From contig NZ_CP092831.1 of NCBI RefSeq assembly GCF_022531965.1, positions 3,357,001-3,421,000 on the forward strand: DNA of 64,000 nucleotides, read 5' to 3'. The first letter of the stretch is position 1; each line of letters starts with the position of its first letter. Shown here one piece after another: positions 53,331-62,396 of this stretch. The translations under genes were made by a program, and so were the position numbers. The notes under the pieces were generated by a model that was not told the origin of the DNA, did no database searches, and saw nothing but the letters and a program-made list of their open reading frames with translations. The stretch comes from Paenibacillus peoriae. GTDB taxonomy: Bacteria; Bacillota; Bacilli; Paenibacillales; Paenibacillaceae.

Positions 53331-54977
53331 TTAAATTCGGCTTACGGTGAGATATGTGATACCTCCACCTGGTAGAATATCCATTGCATTTTGACTGAAC
53401 ACCCGTATATCAATAAAAGAATTCGCTTCCAGTCTAAGTTCCATTGCTCCACTCAATGCACTATAGTTCAGTCCGCCAATTATCCTGTCATCGAGATAAG
53501 CATAGGCGGAACTCCCGGCAAGCTGCTCATCATTCAAGTGAAGTGCTAACCGTGTACGGTTTCCATCAACTTGGGGATCGGTCGAAATGTAGACTTGTAT
53601 TCTGTATTTCCCAGCTCGCTTGGCTCGCCATCGACTATTCACCGCATCGAATTCGATCAGCTCATCCTGGTTGATTTGATTGAACTTCACCTTCTGCCAA
53701 CTACCTGCCGGAAGATTTTGTCTCGCTCCCAGGTAGGCTTTAACAAAGGTTTCGTCCAAATGCTCAATTCCGTTGTTCGAGTATTTCTCGACCAGCAGCA
53801 AAGCCTGCCCTGTCCCATTATTCTCGTCATAACGATTATTGTTATAGTTAAAATCCAAATGTGAGCGAAGTGTCACCTGCTGTGTGGAAGAACTACCAGA
53901 GAAAGAAATAAGCTTTTTTAGATTACGGGGATACCCTCCCACCTCGTCCACCAAAACTTTTTTGCCAATGACCACATCTACAAAATAGTTACATACGGAT
54001 TGGGTATCATTGAATTTATCCGCTATCGCTAAAATGGAGTCACGCAATGCCACATTTTTGGTTTCTTTAGTAGCACCAATTTGAATAAAAGAAGGTACTG
54101 TCATCTTATGCTCTCTGCTTAGTCCCTCAAACCAGCAGCCTATAAATTCAGCGTTCATAAAATCATTAATGAGAATGGGAATATCATTGGAACTTCCATC
54201 CTTAATGTGCTGGCTAGCCAAAAATCTAGCCCCGTTGGAGCTATTCAGATCCAATGCCGTATCGTTCCCCAATGTAAAAAGCGCTATGCTAGTAAACTGT
54301 GAACTTCTATTCTGCAAGTGAATCCCTGTTTTATTGTAATTAATCTCTGTGCATTTAAATAAATTGACATCACTTTCGTAGCCCCAAAAAGCCGTTTCGA
54401 AATGCTCAATTAGGACATTATCCAGGGCAACTCCGCCGCCCTTCCAATCCTGAATACCCAAAGTACCTTTACCATAATATCCACGCTTCACCGACTGCGA
54501 AAACGGATTATTTAATGTGGCTCTGTCAGCCCCCTCGTACCGGATCGATAAGTCATGAAACTGCACATTTTGAAATCCGCTAAACGTTGGTAGACTTTCA
54601 TCTCCAATTTGAAAACAAGGGCCCGTACCATAATATTCAATCGACGTAACCCCTTTGCCTTGTCGGTATCTGCCCTTATGAATGCCAAAAATGCGTACAC
54701 CCTGCTTGCGAATCTGTAGGGTAGAGGTTATTTTGTATCGTCCACTGGGAATGTGAAGAATAGAATAATCGGGGGTCTTATTAATCAATTCCTGCAAAGC
54801 TGCCGTATCATCCTGAATACCATCACCAGCAGTTCCAAACCAGCTTACGTTTACACTGCGTTCAATGAATTCTTTTTCAATGGTTTTAAAATTTTCATTT
54901 AATTGCTGCGGCGTTAACTCTTTGCCCGTACCACTCAAATTCAACTTCAAACGGTCTGTAAAAAAATGATCCGCCAC
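53331..54977 (-). CDS. Right-handed beta-helix (pectate-lyase-superfamily) protein with C1q-like C-terminus
   Basis: 548 residues from GTG at 54977 (GGGGG 7 nt upstream); the frame also opens at 55040 (ATG) and 55070 (TTG), which lack sites. No signal peptide. Residues ~45-400 show the Pectate_lyase_3 signature (VSWFGTAGDGIQDDTAALQELIN, YSILHIPSGRYKI) and turn repeats. The C-terminal ~140 residues have strands and Gly turns like a C1q/TNF jelly roll (RAGKYRIQVYISTDPQ). The type occurs in phage tail spikes and exopolysaccharide depolymerases. Divergent neighbour: a Wzy-like gene. Not in B. subtilis here. Confidence 0.75.
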   Translation of the reverse strand: MADHFFTDRLKLNLSGTGKELTPQQLNENFKTIEKEFIERSVNVSWFGTAGDGIQDDTAALQELINKTPDYSILHIPSGRYKITSTLQIRKQGVRIFGIHKGRYRQGKGVTSIEYYGTGPCFQIGDESLPTFSGFQNVQFHDLSIRYEGADRATLNNPFSQSVKRGYYGKGTLGIQDWKGGGVALDNVLIEHFETAFWGYESDVNLFKCTEINYNKTGIHLQNRSSQFTSIALFTLGNDTALDLNSSNGARFLASQHIKDGSSNDIPILINDFMNAEFIGCWFEGLSREHKMTVPSFIQIGATKETKNVALRDSILAIADKFNDTQSVCNYFVDVVIGKKVLVDEVGGYPRNLKKLISFSGSSSTQQVTLRSHLDFNYNNNRYDENNGTGQALLLVEKYSNNGIEHLDETFVKAYLGARQNLPAGSWQKVKFNQINQDELIEFDAVNSRWRAKRAGKYRIQVYISTDPQVDGNRTRLALHLNDEQLAGSSAYAYLDDRIIGGLNYSALSGAMELRLEANSFIDIRVFSQNAMDILPGGGITYLTVSRI

Positions 54978-55120
54978 CCGAACACCCCCATGTTTAAAAA
55001 CGTAAAAAGTTCCTCTTTGACCAGCCGAAGAATCCTTCATTTTCTTAGCATGGACTGAGTATATGCACAAGAGGGCTTGCTCTAGGCGTGGGAAAAATGA
55101 AAATAAATATTTTATTATTA

Positions 55121-55150
55121 TTGTACAAGAAGATACGTTTTGTATATTAT
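55121..55150 (+). promoter_or_regulatory. Candidate SigA promoter of the Wzy-like gene
   Basis: TTGTAC, 18 bp, TATTAT. It ends 30 bp before the GTG at 55181, which it helps to support. An AGATAC-ataac-GTATCT inverted repeat (55151-55167) lies just after the -10. Confidence 0.6.
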
Positions 55151-55180
55151 AGATACATAACGTATCTAGGCGGTGGAACC

Positions 55181-56392
55181 GTGAAACATATACTTACAGT
55201 AGCTGGTTTACTGGCTTTTTCGATTCCCTATGCTTGTCAGGGTTTGTCTCCCAGAGTTATCACGATTTCCCTGCTCATCTTGTTGTTTAGCTATATCATG
55301 CTACTACCTTCACTCAGATCATTGATCGCAACCTTAGCCGACAATCCGTTGCTGACTTTACTCATGCTGTACATCGCTGCCTCCTGTTTGTGGGCTGAAC
55401 AAGAGCAGACCTCTTCCTTGCTGATGGTTCTCAAATTTCTTGCCTTCTCTACCTTTGGGCTCTATTTGGCCACCCATTATACAATACAGGGCTGCATTCG
55501 TCTCTTAGTCGTTACGTTAAGTATTTTGAGCATACTCAATTTACTCGCCGTTTTGCTCGTTCCCTCCTTTGCTATTCATGGTGGCGTGGAACATACTGGG
55601 CTATGGAAGGGCATCTCTGGTCATAAAAATACACTCGGAACTCTCTCTCTGTTAGGTTTTGTTTCACATGTCATTTACTTTTTCAGGGGTAAACATAAAG
55701 TTTTGCATATTGGCTTCATCTTACTCAATGCCTTATTGCTCATCAAGTGCCAATCTACCACCTCTTTGATGCTGACATCTTCGTTCTTCGTATTTATATT
55801 GTTTATATTGCTATTCAAGAGAATCCGAAGCATTGCGTTGCGTGGTTTCTTCATTAGCTGTTCCTGCTTGCTCGTTCTTTTGGGTTTGGTGTTCACTTTT
55901 ACTTATGGAGATGCGATTGCGTCGGAATTCGGAAAGACAACGACCTTAACTGGAAGAACGGAAATCTGGCAGGGGATTGCTGGTGCGATTCAGAGCCATT
56001 ACTGGTTCGGACATGGTTATGGCTCCTACTGGGCAGCCCGGCCCAGTATCTATGCGAATGGAATTCGTTTTGATCTGACAAGCAGCCATAGCGGTTTCCG
56101 AGATCTGTGGATCGATGTGGGCCTTACAGGACTACTGGCAACCATTACACTCGCCATAACCACTTTATTTAAATTTAGAATTGGCAAAGCAGATATGTAT
56201 ACATGGCTGACGGCAGCTGTTTTTTTCCTGTTTATCATATTGAACAATATAACGGACAGCCGTTTCCTGAACTCGCTATCCATTTACTGGATTATTTTTA
56301 TGGTTATTGTGATCAAGGTGCAAGAACGACATACACTGGCTGTAGCAGAAAAAGCGAATTCAACTGCATTGAGCACACAGCCTCTCCATTAG
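55181..56392 (+). CDS. O-antigen ligase/polymerase-like (Wzy) membrane protein
   Basis: 403 residues from GTG at 55181 (GGCGGTGGA upstream); the frame opens at 55088, but a promoter lies inside that part. Ten to twelve hydrophobic segments. LTGRTEIWQGIAGAIQSHYWFGHGYGSYW is the Wzy_C signature region. The family polymerises or ligates lipid-linked oligosaccharides on the outer side of the membrane. Here it stands alone, with no glycosyltransferases, next to a divergent beta-helix protein. The order suggests an insertion between dacF and punA. Confidence 0.75.
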   Translation: MKHILTVAGLLAFSIPYACQGLSPRVITISLLILLFSYIMLLPSLRSLIATLADNPLLTLLMLYIAASCLWAEQEQTSSLLMVLKFLAFSTFGLYLATHYTIQGCIRLLVVTLSILSILNLLAVLLVPSFAIHGGVEHTGLWKGISGHKNTLGTLSLLGFVSHVIYFFRGKHKVLHIGFILLNALLLIKCQSTTSLMLTSSFFVFILFILLFKRIRSIALRGFFISCSCLLVLLGLVFTFTYGDAIASEFGKTTTLTGRTEIWQGIAGAIQSHYWFGHGYGSYWAARPSIYANGIRFDLTSSHSGFRDLWIDVGLTGLLATITLAITTLFKFRIGKADMYTWLTAAVFFLFIILNNITDSRFLNSLSIYWIIFMVIVIKVQERHTLAVAEKANSTALSTQPLH

Positions 56393-56422
56393 GAGATGTT
56401 ACTCAAATCAACCGCTGTATGT

Positions 56423-56473
56423 AAAAAAGAACCCCATACCCACGCCATCAAAAGGCGTTTGGATATGGGGCTC
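56423..56473. terminator. Bidirectional terminator between the Wzy-like gene and punA
   Basis: GAACCCCATaCCcACGCC / GGCGTttGGaTATGGGGcTC with an A6 run on the left, so a strong stem that also ends in T6 on the minus strand. Confidence 0.85.
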
Positions 56474-56516
56474 TTGGGATATATGTCCACCACTTCGGTT
56501 GAACATGATCCCCAAT

Positions 56517-57341
56517 CTACATTTGTGGAATAATCGCTAGCACAAGTTTTAAAAATTGCTCACGTACCTTCTCTGCCGTCTCCATCACTTCACCATGGGA
56601 CAAAGGCTGATCCAGAATGCCTGCGGCCATATTTGTGATACAAGAGAAGCCCAGTACCTCAATTCCTGCATGACGGGCTACAATAACCTCAGATACGGTC
56701 GACATACCCACTGCATCTGCACCCAGTGTACGCAGCATGACGATTTCAGCAGGCGTTTCATAGTTAGGTCCCAGCAATCCAGCATATACACCTTCCTGCA
56801 GGCTGAAGCCCTGTTGGTTAGCCGTTTGCTTGGCAATTTCACGCAAACGGCGGCTGTACGCCTCCGACATATCTGGAAAACGAACGCCCAGACCGGCATC
56901 GTTTGGTCCAATCAGCGGATTTTGTCCTGTCAGATTAAGATGATCCGAGATGACCATCAGATCGCCTGCTTCGTAGGAAGTATTTACACCACCTGCTGCA
57001 TTCGTCACCAGCAGACTTTGAATCCCCAATTGCTTCATCACCCGAACTGGGAAAGCCGTCAGCTGCGGGCCATAGCCCTCATACATATGGAAGCGCCCTT
57101 TCATCATGACGACAGCGCGACCTTCAATCGTGCCTAACAGTAATTCACCCTCATGACCTTCTACCGTCGATACAGGAAAATGGGGAATATCCTGATAAGG
57201 AATACTAATTCCATCCTGAATTAAATCGGCCAGAATACCGAGACCCGATCCCAGAATAAGGCCAATCTCTGGACGTATTCCGCTCTTGGCGCGGATATAA
57301 TCTGCTGCTTCCTGAATTGTAGCTTGGTTGGCTGTTGACAT
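56517..57341 (-). CDS. punA: Purine-nucleoside phosphorylase
   Basis: 274 residues from ATG at 57341 (AGGAGA, 7 nt). GLILGSGLGILADL (phosphate), VEGHEGELLLG, MKGRFHMYEGY and VTNAAGGVNTSY, GLLGPNYETPAEIVMLRTLGADAVGMSTVSE are those of the trimeric PNP family. It splits guanosine/inosine into base and ribose-1-phosphate. In B. subtilis deoB precedes it; here it follows xerD by 72 bp. Confidence 0.95.
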   Translation of the reverse strand: MSTANQATIQEAADYIRAKSGIRPEIGLILGSGLGILADLIQDGISIPYQDIPHFPVSTVEGHEGELLLGTIEGRAVVMMKGRFHMYEGYGPQLTAFPVRVMKQLGIQSLLVTNAAGGVNTSYEAGDLMVISDHLNLTGQNPLIGPNDAGLGVRFPDMSEAYSRRLREIAKQTANQQGFSLQEGVYAGLLGPNYETPAEIVMLRTLGADAVGMSTVSEVIVARHAGIEVLGFSCITNMAAGILDQPLSHGEVMETAEKVREQFLKLVLAIIPQM

Positions 57342-57413
57342 TAATATCTCTCCTGACTTGTACAATCGTAAAGTTATAGTCATTATCACATTTTCTATGA
57401 AACCAAAGTATCG

Positions 57414-58367
57414 TTATGTTCGATCTTTGCTTTCATGAGAAGTGCGGTTGCCGCCGTGCGGGTGATGCTTTTCATATACTTCCTTCATATTCCGTCTGGC
57501 CGTCTGCGCATATACCTGCGTCGTTGACAGATCAGCATGACCCAGCATTTCCTGTACAGAGCGTAAGTCCGCTCCGCCCTCCAGCATATGTACCGCAAAG
57601 GAATGCCGCAGCGTGTGGGGCGTGATATCCTCGCTTATGCCTGCTTCCTGGCCGTACTTCTTAATCATTTTCCAGAAGCCCTGTCTACTGAGACGCTGTC
57701 CAGATACGTTCAGGAACATGGCATCCTGCTCTACCTGAGCTTCTTCACCCTGCCCGGATCTCAGCAATAATAGACGCTGCTCGTCCATATAGGCTTGTGC
57801 CCACTGTGATGCCTCACGGCTGATCGGTACAACACGCTCCTTGCCTGCCTCGCCGCCACAGTGCACAAAGCGCAGATCGGTGCGCACGTCACGCACGTTT
57901 AAGGCAATCAGCTCTGATACGCGAATGCCCGTCGCATACAGCAACTCCAGCATCGCCTTGTCTCGCACCCCTTGCGGGGCAGTCACATCTGGCGCGGCCA
58001 GCAAACGCTCTATCTCATCCTGCGTTAGCACCGAGGGCTTCTTTTTAGTCGCTTTGGGCAGCTCCAGCAGAACAGACGGATCATGGATCGTAATTCCCTC
58101 CCGAATAAGAAAATGAAAAAAGGAGCGAATGGAGGCGACGCTACGTGATATTGTCGCCGCAGCCTTTCCCTGTTCCTTCAAATGGCCCAAATACAGTACC
58201 AGATGTGACCGTTGGACATTATCCGGCTGCTCAATACCACAGCTTTCTGCGAACTCGACAAACTGCTGTACGTCTCGTTGATACGCTTCCAAAGTGCTGC
58301 GCGACAAACCCTTTTCCTCTTCCATAAATTGAACGAAAGGTTGAATGTACATTTTCATGAGTTCCAA
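57414..58367 (-). CDS. xerD: Tyrosine recombinase XerD
   Basis: 317 residues from TTG at 58367 (AAGGAG 4 nt upstream) or ATG at 58358. N-terminal SAM-like domain, then the catalytic set: Arg in LYATGIRVSEL, Lys in GKERVVP, HTLRHSF (His, Arg), GHADLS (His) and Tyr in TTQVYAQ. With XerC it resolves chromosome dimers at dif. Located before fur as in B. subtilis (ripX). Confidence 0.95.
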   Translation of the reverse strand: MELMKMYIQPFVQFMEEEKGLSRSTLEAYQRDVQQFVEFAESCGIEQPDNVQRSHLVLYLGHLKEQGKAAATISRSVASIRSFFHFLIREGITIHDPSVLLELPKATKKKPSVLTQDEIERLLAAPDVTAPQGVRDKAMLELLYATGIRVSELIALNVRDVRTDLRFVHCGGEAGKERVVPISREASQWAQAYMDEQRLLLLRSGQGEEAQVEQDAMFLNVSGQRLSRQGFWKMIKKYGQEAGISEDITPHTLRHSFAVHMLEGGADLRSVQEMLGHADLSTTQVYAQTARRNMKEVYEKHHPHGGNRTSHESKDRT

Positions 58368-58466
58368 AAGTCTCCTTGTTCTGCATACAGCGGTTCAGTC
58401 TCAGCGCCTGCTTCTTCGTGTGCTACCTTCATCATTTCATAAGCTCATCAAGACCGATTACTTAGA

Positions 58467-58709
58467 CTATTCACCATACCAGTAAAAGAAACGTAAACGT
58501 TCCAACACTGCTATTCGATGCTCGGACCCTTCATTTACTTTTTGTCCGCCAAATACCTTCACTGCATGTCCTTCCGGTATTCGGTAATGATCTACAGGTG
58601 TTATCCAATCTGTAAACAGCCTGAGGCTAAAAAAGAACATACATGCCAGCGCCCCGAACAAGATTACCAAACGTAGCCATTTTAGTCCTCTCCGCAACGA
58701 TAGTACCAT
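58467..58709 (-). CDS. DUF4227 small membrane protein (YqkK-like)
   Basis: 80 residues. One membrane helix (LVILFGALACMFFFSLRLFTDW) and the pattern DHYRIPEGHAVKVFG match the YqkK/DUF4227 family, always next to xerD and fur in Bacilli. Function unknown. Upstream site GGCGG at ~9 nt. Identified mainly by position and the C-terminal RLRFFYWYGE end. Confidence 0.8.
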   Translation of the reverse strand: MVLSLRRGLKWLRLVILFGALACMFFFSLRLFTDWITPVDHYRIPEGHAVKVFGGQKVNEGSEHRIAVLERLRFFYWYGE

Positions 58710-58822
58710 GTGGATCAGCCGCCTTTTCCCCAGAATATGGTCCTAATTAGGACTCTCTATGGAAGGGTATGACAAGCTATTCCTTTTTATACCGCTTAAT
58801 CCCGAACAACAGGCTCCGAACC

Positions 58823-58862
58823 AAAAAAGCTCTCCCGAACGCATCTTCGTCGGTGAGAGCTT
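58823..58862 (-). terminator. Terminator of fur
   Basis: AGCTCTC / GAGAGCT with an inner CCGACG/CGTTCGG stem, T6 on the minus strand. Confidence 0.85.
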
Positions 58863-58875
58863 GGGTAGTCAGCTT

Positions 58876-59373
58876 TTAGTCCTGAGATTTGTTTTTTCTG
58901 GATTTGCCCAAAGATTTCTGAGCGGTCGTATCGTTCTTCGCCTTACAACGATAACAAATACCGTGGAAGTCCAAACGATGGTCCACTACGGTAAAGTTAT
59001 ATTCCCGTTCCAAGCGCTCCTCCAATGGTCCAAGCCAATCTTCCAGTATTTCATCTACACTGCCACACTGCACACATATCAAATGGTGATGGTGATGTTT
59101 GGTTGTATCGCCGCGCAAATCATAACGCGCAACGCCATCACCAAAATTAATTTTCTCCACGACATGCAGTTCACTTAGCAGTTCTAGGGTACGGTATACG
59201 GTTGCCAGACCGATTTCGGGAGCTTTCTCTTTGACGAGCATAAATACATCTTCCGCACTCAGATGATCATCTTCGTTCTCAAGTAAAACTCTGACGGTGG
59301 CTTCCCGCTGAGGCGTTAGTTTGTAGCCCTGGGATTGCAGCTGCTGCTTAATTTTTTCGATCCGTGCTTCCAT
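58876..59373 (-). CDS. fur: Fur-family iron-type transcriptional regulator
   Basis: 165 residues. Winged helix (KLTPQREATVRVLLENEDDHLSAEDVF, GLATVYRTLELL) and a dimer domain with a His-rich metal site KHHHHHLICVQCG and a second CYRC pair, a structural Zn site. By position (before spoIIM, xerD) it is the B. subtilis fur. Metal (iron, zinc, Mn) is not certain from sequence. GGGGGAGGGAG before the ATG. The Lys/Ser-rich tail (GKSRKNKSQD) is beyond the family end. Confidence 0.9.
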   Translation of the reverse strand: MEARIEKIKQQLQSQGYKLTPQREATVRVLLENEDDHLSAEDVFMLVKEKAPEIGLATVYRTLELLSELHVVEKINFGDGVARYDLRGDTTKHHHHHLICVQCGSVDEILEDWLGPLEERLEREYNFTVVDHRLDFHGICYRCKAKNDTTAQKSLGKSRKNKSQD

Positions 59374-59472
59374 GTGTCTCCCTCCCCCTGCAAAGCTACT
59401 GCCTACTGCACTTTTTTCACTCCTATTATTATAGGGGGTCTATACAAATAAAGTCAAACATTTTGAAACGGA

Positions 59473-60126
59473 TCAAGATGACACGGAAGCTGTCAGCATA
59501 GGAGTGACCCATTGCATCATAACCGGGGTGATCCAAGTTTCAAAGGACGCGCTACCAATAAGAAGCACGATCATCACAGCAGTCAACCCTGCGTAAGACA
59601 GCAACGGACGCAGCATTCCGTCTGACGGCCGGGTAGCGAGTATTTTGGTTTTGATCATATGGATGGAAAAAGTCATCGCAGCCACGCTGCAGACGAGCAG
59701 TACCGGAATCACGAGCAGGTTATGGGGAGCAACTGAAACCAAAGAAAATAGCAGTCCTTTCCACGAATATTGCCCCACCAGATAACCTACTGAAAATCCG
59801 ATTAGCACACCCTTGAGGAAATTCAATACAAGAATACCCGGTAGACCAATAACCGAAAGGCCACACACCCAAATTAGGCCGACCCATTTCAGATGTAAAG
59901 ATACGCTATCCCAAAAGGTCGAAGCCGCCTGCGAATCAGCGAATCCCTGTTCGTTTTGATTGACCGTTACAAAAAAATCCTTCAGGTAACGGGACAAATC
60001 CTGTAACTGCTCCAGCGAGAGTGCGTTTACCATAAGTGCGCCAAAGACGACTCCCACCAGAAACAGCACAGCCAAGAACACATAATATGGCGTCTGATCC
60101 TTTAACGTATGACGAAACCATTGCAT
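59473..60126 (-). CDS. spoIIM: Stage II sporulation protein M
   Basis: 217 residues from ATG at 60126 (AGG 6 nt, weak). Five membrane helices and the DUF95/SpoIIM pattern NFLKGVLIGFSVGYLVGQYSWKGL followed by SVAPHNLLVIPVLLV. With SpoIID and SpoIIP it drives engulfment of the forespore. Next to fur in B. subtilis too. The frame opens at 60222, but this 96-bp part holds no match. Confidence 0.92.
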   Translation of the reverse strand: MQWFRHTLKDQTPYYVFLAVLFLVGVVFGALMVNALSLEQLQDLSRYLKDFFVTVNQNEQGFADSQAASTFWDSVSLHLKWVGLIWVCGLSVIGLPGILVLNFLKGVLIGFSVGYLVGQYSWKGLLFSLVSVAPHNLLVIPVLLVCSVAAMTFSIHMIKTKILATRPSDGMLRPLLSYAGLTAVMIVLLIGSASFETWITPVMMQWVTPMLTASVSS

Positions 60127-60314
60127 CGGCGTCCTGCCCCTTTCATCTGCTTGTTTGTCCAAAAAACAACCGTAATCCGACGGCTGATGGCTAGAAATGG
60201 GGCAGCTTTCGCTGCGGATCAAACATCACGAATGATGTGCCAAGCCAGCGGCATAGATAATTTATGGTTATGAACAAGCAGACGCTGATATGCCTTTAGA
60301 GGGACAAGACTTTA

Positions 60315-61511
60315 CTAGGACTTAGCTATTTTGCCGTATGTTCCACCACCACCGGATACAAGCGACAGTCGCCCCTCGCGTGAAAGCACAATTTGCTCTG
60401 CCAGCACTTTTCCGACGACTGCTGCTAACTCCTCCTGTGTAACCTCATGTAAAATATTCATTTCTGTTCCAAATGCAGCCAATAGCTGGTTCAGCTTGGC
60501 TTTGCCCAGACCTGGAATAAATTCCAGTGGAATCTGGTAAATGTACGGCGGACGATGGGAGGGAATCATGGGTTGCTCACGGTCGGCAATGCTCCATATT
60601 CGATCCAGCACTCCTCGCACCAGCTTGGTATGACCACAGTCAGGACAGCGTTCATCCGCCATCTGTTGCTCGTCAATAATCGTACCGCAGCTTTGACAGT
60701 AAGAGCGATGGTATTTGCCCAGTTTTGGATTTAATCCGTAGTTGGCACGCACCCGTCGTCCTTCCCGCCGCTCCAAAGCCATTCTGAATTCATCAAAACA
60801 CGGCTTCGCCAGTGATAATTTATTGTATTCTCGTCCGATTTTCCCGAGTGAATGGGCATCTGAATTCGTGAGAAAGCTGAAGCGATCCAGTTCCGAAATT
60901 AAACCGGCCATAGACGAATCTGCGCTCAGTCCCAGCTCCACCCCACTAATGAGCTCCATATCCAGCAGTTCCTCCATACGGGCCGCTGAACTGCCGTATA
61001 TGCCCTTATGAGGAGTAAACACGTGCGCTGGCACCATAATGCCTCCACGTCCGTAAATTTGCTGCTGCAACTCGCGTGGCGGTGCATAGATTCGTTGTGA
61101 GCTGAGATTAACATTTTTCATATGCCGGGCCAGCCATTGGGTAAAATCCTCCATCGCCGCCAGATCTGGAAAGTAGGCCAGTACGTGCGCCTCAGGGCGA
61201 CCTTCAGCACGTATTTCCAGCTCCGTGCCAAGGAGAATAACCGTATCCTGGTATGCGATACCGCCGCCGCTGATTTCCTTCATTTCACCCGTATGTAAAT
61301 AGGTACGAATATCCTCCTGTACATTAGGTGCATGGCAGTCAATGATACCGATCAGCCCAATTCCTTTGCGACCGGAGGCTTCCTTAGCTATGTTGGCAAA
61401 GGTCAGATCGCGACTGCCACTAATTTTGACCGGATTTCCCTTCTCTGTCCTGCCAATATGAATATGCAAGTCTGCAAAGTAGTCGTTAAGTTCTACTATA
61501 TTTTCATCCAT
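60315..61511 (-). CDS. Endonuclease-Q-like PHP-domain protein (YqxK type)
   Basis: 398 residues from ATG at 61511 (GGGAG ~11 nt). A PHP phosphoesterase domain: YFADLHIHIGR, IIDCHAPN, PAHVFTPH and TNSDAHSLG supply metal ligands. A zinc ribbon follows (CQSCG, CPDCG), then a helix-hairpin-helix (IPGLGKAKLNQLL). Such proteins cut DNA 5' of deaminated bases in archaea and some bacteria. B. subtilis yqxK is a relative at the same place. Activity here is inferred. Confidence 0.82.
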   Translation of the reverse strand: MDENIVELNDYFADLHIHIGRTEKGNPVKISGSRDLTFANIAKEASGRKGIGLIGIIDCHAPNVQEDIRTYLHTGEMKEISGGGIAYQDTVILLGTELEIRAEGRPEAHVLAYFPDLAAMEDFTQWLARHMKNVNLSSQRIYAPPRELQQQIYGRGGIMVPAHVFTPHKGIYGSSAARMEELLDMELISGVELGLSADSSMAGLISELDRFSFLTNSDAHSLGKIGREYNKLSLAKPCFDEFRMALERREGRRVRANYGLNPKLGKYHRSYCQSCGTIIDEQQMADERCPDCGHTKLVRGVLDRIWSIADREQPMIPSHRPPYIYQIPLEFIPGLGKAKLNQLLAAFGTEMNILHEVTQEELAAVVGKVLAEQIVLSREGRLSLVSGGGGTYGKIAKS

Positions 61512-61515
61512 ACGC

Positions 61516-62127
61516 TTAGAAGCTCCCTGTAAGTTGGCGGAGTTGCCATGCATAGACGGCCAGAATCGTTTTGGCATCACTAATCCGTCCTTCACGAATG
61601 AGCGTCTGTGCTTCTTCCAGCGTCACCTCAAACAGCTCCAGAAATTCATCCTCATCCGGTTCCATCTCACCTAACTCCAGCTCTTCGGCCACATACAGAT
61701 GAATGATTTCATCCGCAAACCCAGGAGAGGTATAAAAGGAATGCAGCAGCTTCAACGACTTGGCAGTATAACCTGTCTCTTCTCTCAGCTCACGTCCCGC
61801 TGCTTCCATCGGGTCTTCACCCCGCTCCAGCTTACCTGCAGGAATTTCCACCTCACAGCGCCCCATCGCCTGTCTGTACTGGTCCACGACCAGCATTTTC
61901 CCTTCATGTAGAGCCAAAACAGCCACCGCACCTGGATGCTTTACGATCTCACGCTTTCCAGTGGAGCCGTCGGGAAGCTCTACCGTGTCCACCTGTAATG
62001 TAATAACCTTTCCCTCAAAGATAGGCTGTGTGGACACGGTCTTTTCGTCTAGCGCAGGATTCGAATAAGGCTTGCGAGGTGCATCGTTTGTTGAATTGTT
62101 CAATTGTCCATTCGTTTGCTCGTTCAT
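61516..62127 (-). CDS. nudF: ADP-ribose pyrophosphatase (Nudix hydrolase NudF)
   Basis: 203 residues. The Nudix box GKLERGEDPMEAAGRELREETGYT has the GX5EX7REUXEEXGU pattern with catalytic Glu residues. It splits ADP-ribose into AMP and ribose-5-phosphate. Compared with B. subtilis NudF (185) the N-terminus is a little longer (NEQTNGQLNNSTNDAPRK). GAAGGAGGAAAC before the ATG. It is followed by endonuclease-Q-like gene 4 bp after. Confidence 0.92.
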   Translation of the reverse strand: MNEQTNGQLNNSTNDAPRKPYSNPALDEKTVSTQPIFEGKVITLQVDTVELPDGSTGKREIVKHPGAVAVLALHEGKMLVVDQYRQAMGRCEVEIPAGKLERGEDPMEAAGRELREETGYTAKSLKLLHSFYTSPGFADEIIHLYVAEELELGEMEPDEDEFLELFEVTLEEAQTLIREGRISDAKTILAVYAWQLRQLTGSF

Positions 62128-62252
62128 CAGTAAGTTTCCTCCTTCATATCTATCTTTCTTTATTAATTATCACCAAAGTTAGTCTAACTTGTCCACTTTG
62201 TACATAAGCTGGTGGTAGAATAACAAACTTCCTGTCATGAGGAGATGCAGAA

Positions 62253-62396
62253 ATGAAAAGCTACCGTACTGAAAGCACCCTCCATATCGTTGGTAAAGCT
62301 TGGCAGATTCAAGCACTCTTGCGCCAATGGCAAAAGGAACACGGACCTACAGCCACTATCGCTTCGCTAGTTGTTCCAAAAAAGGTTCAGGTCTAA
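62253..62396 (+). CDS. mciZ: MciZ-like FtsZ inhibitor peptide, 47 residues
   Basis: Divergent from nudF. GAGGAG lies 8 nt before the ATG. The core HIVGKAWQIQALLRQW matches B. subtilis MciZ (40 residues, VGKAWEIRAKLKEY), which binds FtsZ in the mother cell during sporulation and blocks Z-ring formation. The C-terminus after the core (GPTATIASLVVPKKVQV) is different. The last ~6 codons lie within the left arm of the long terminator that follows. Location next to nudF also matches. Identification by recall of MciZ; a search would settle it. Confidence 0.82.
   Translation: MKSYRTESTLHIVGKAWQIQALLRQWQKEHGPTATIASLVVPKKVQV

Noticed and set aside
53331..56392. Prophage hypothesis for the beta-helix/Wzy pair
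   Set aside because: No integrase, portal, capsid, or tail genes, and no att repeats were seen; xerD nearby is the chromosomal recombinase.
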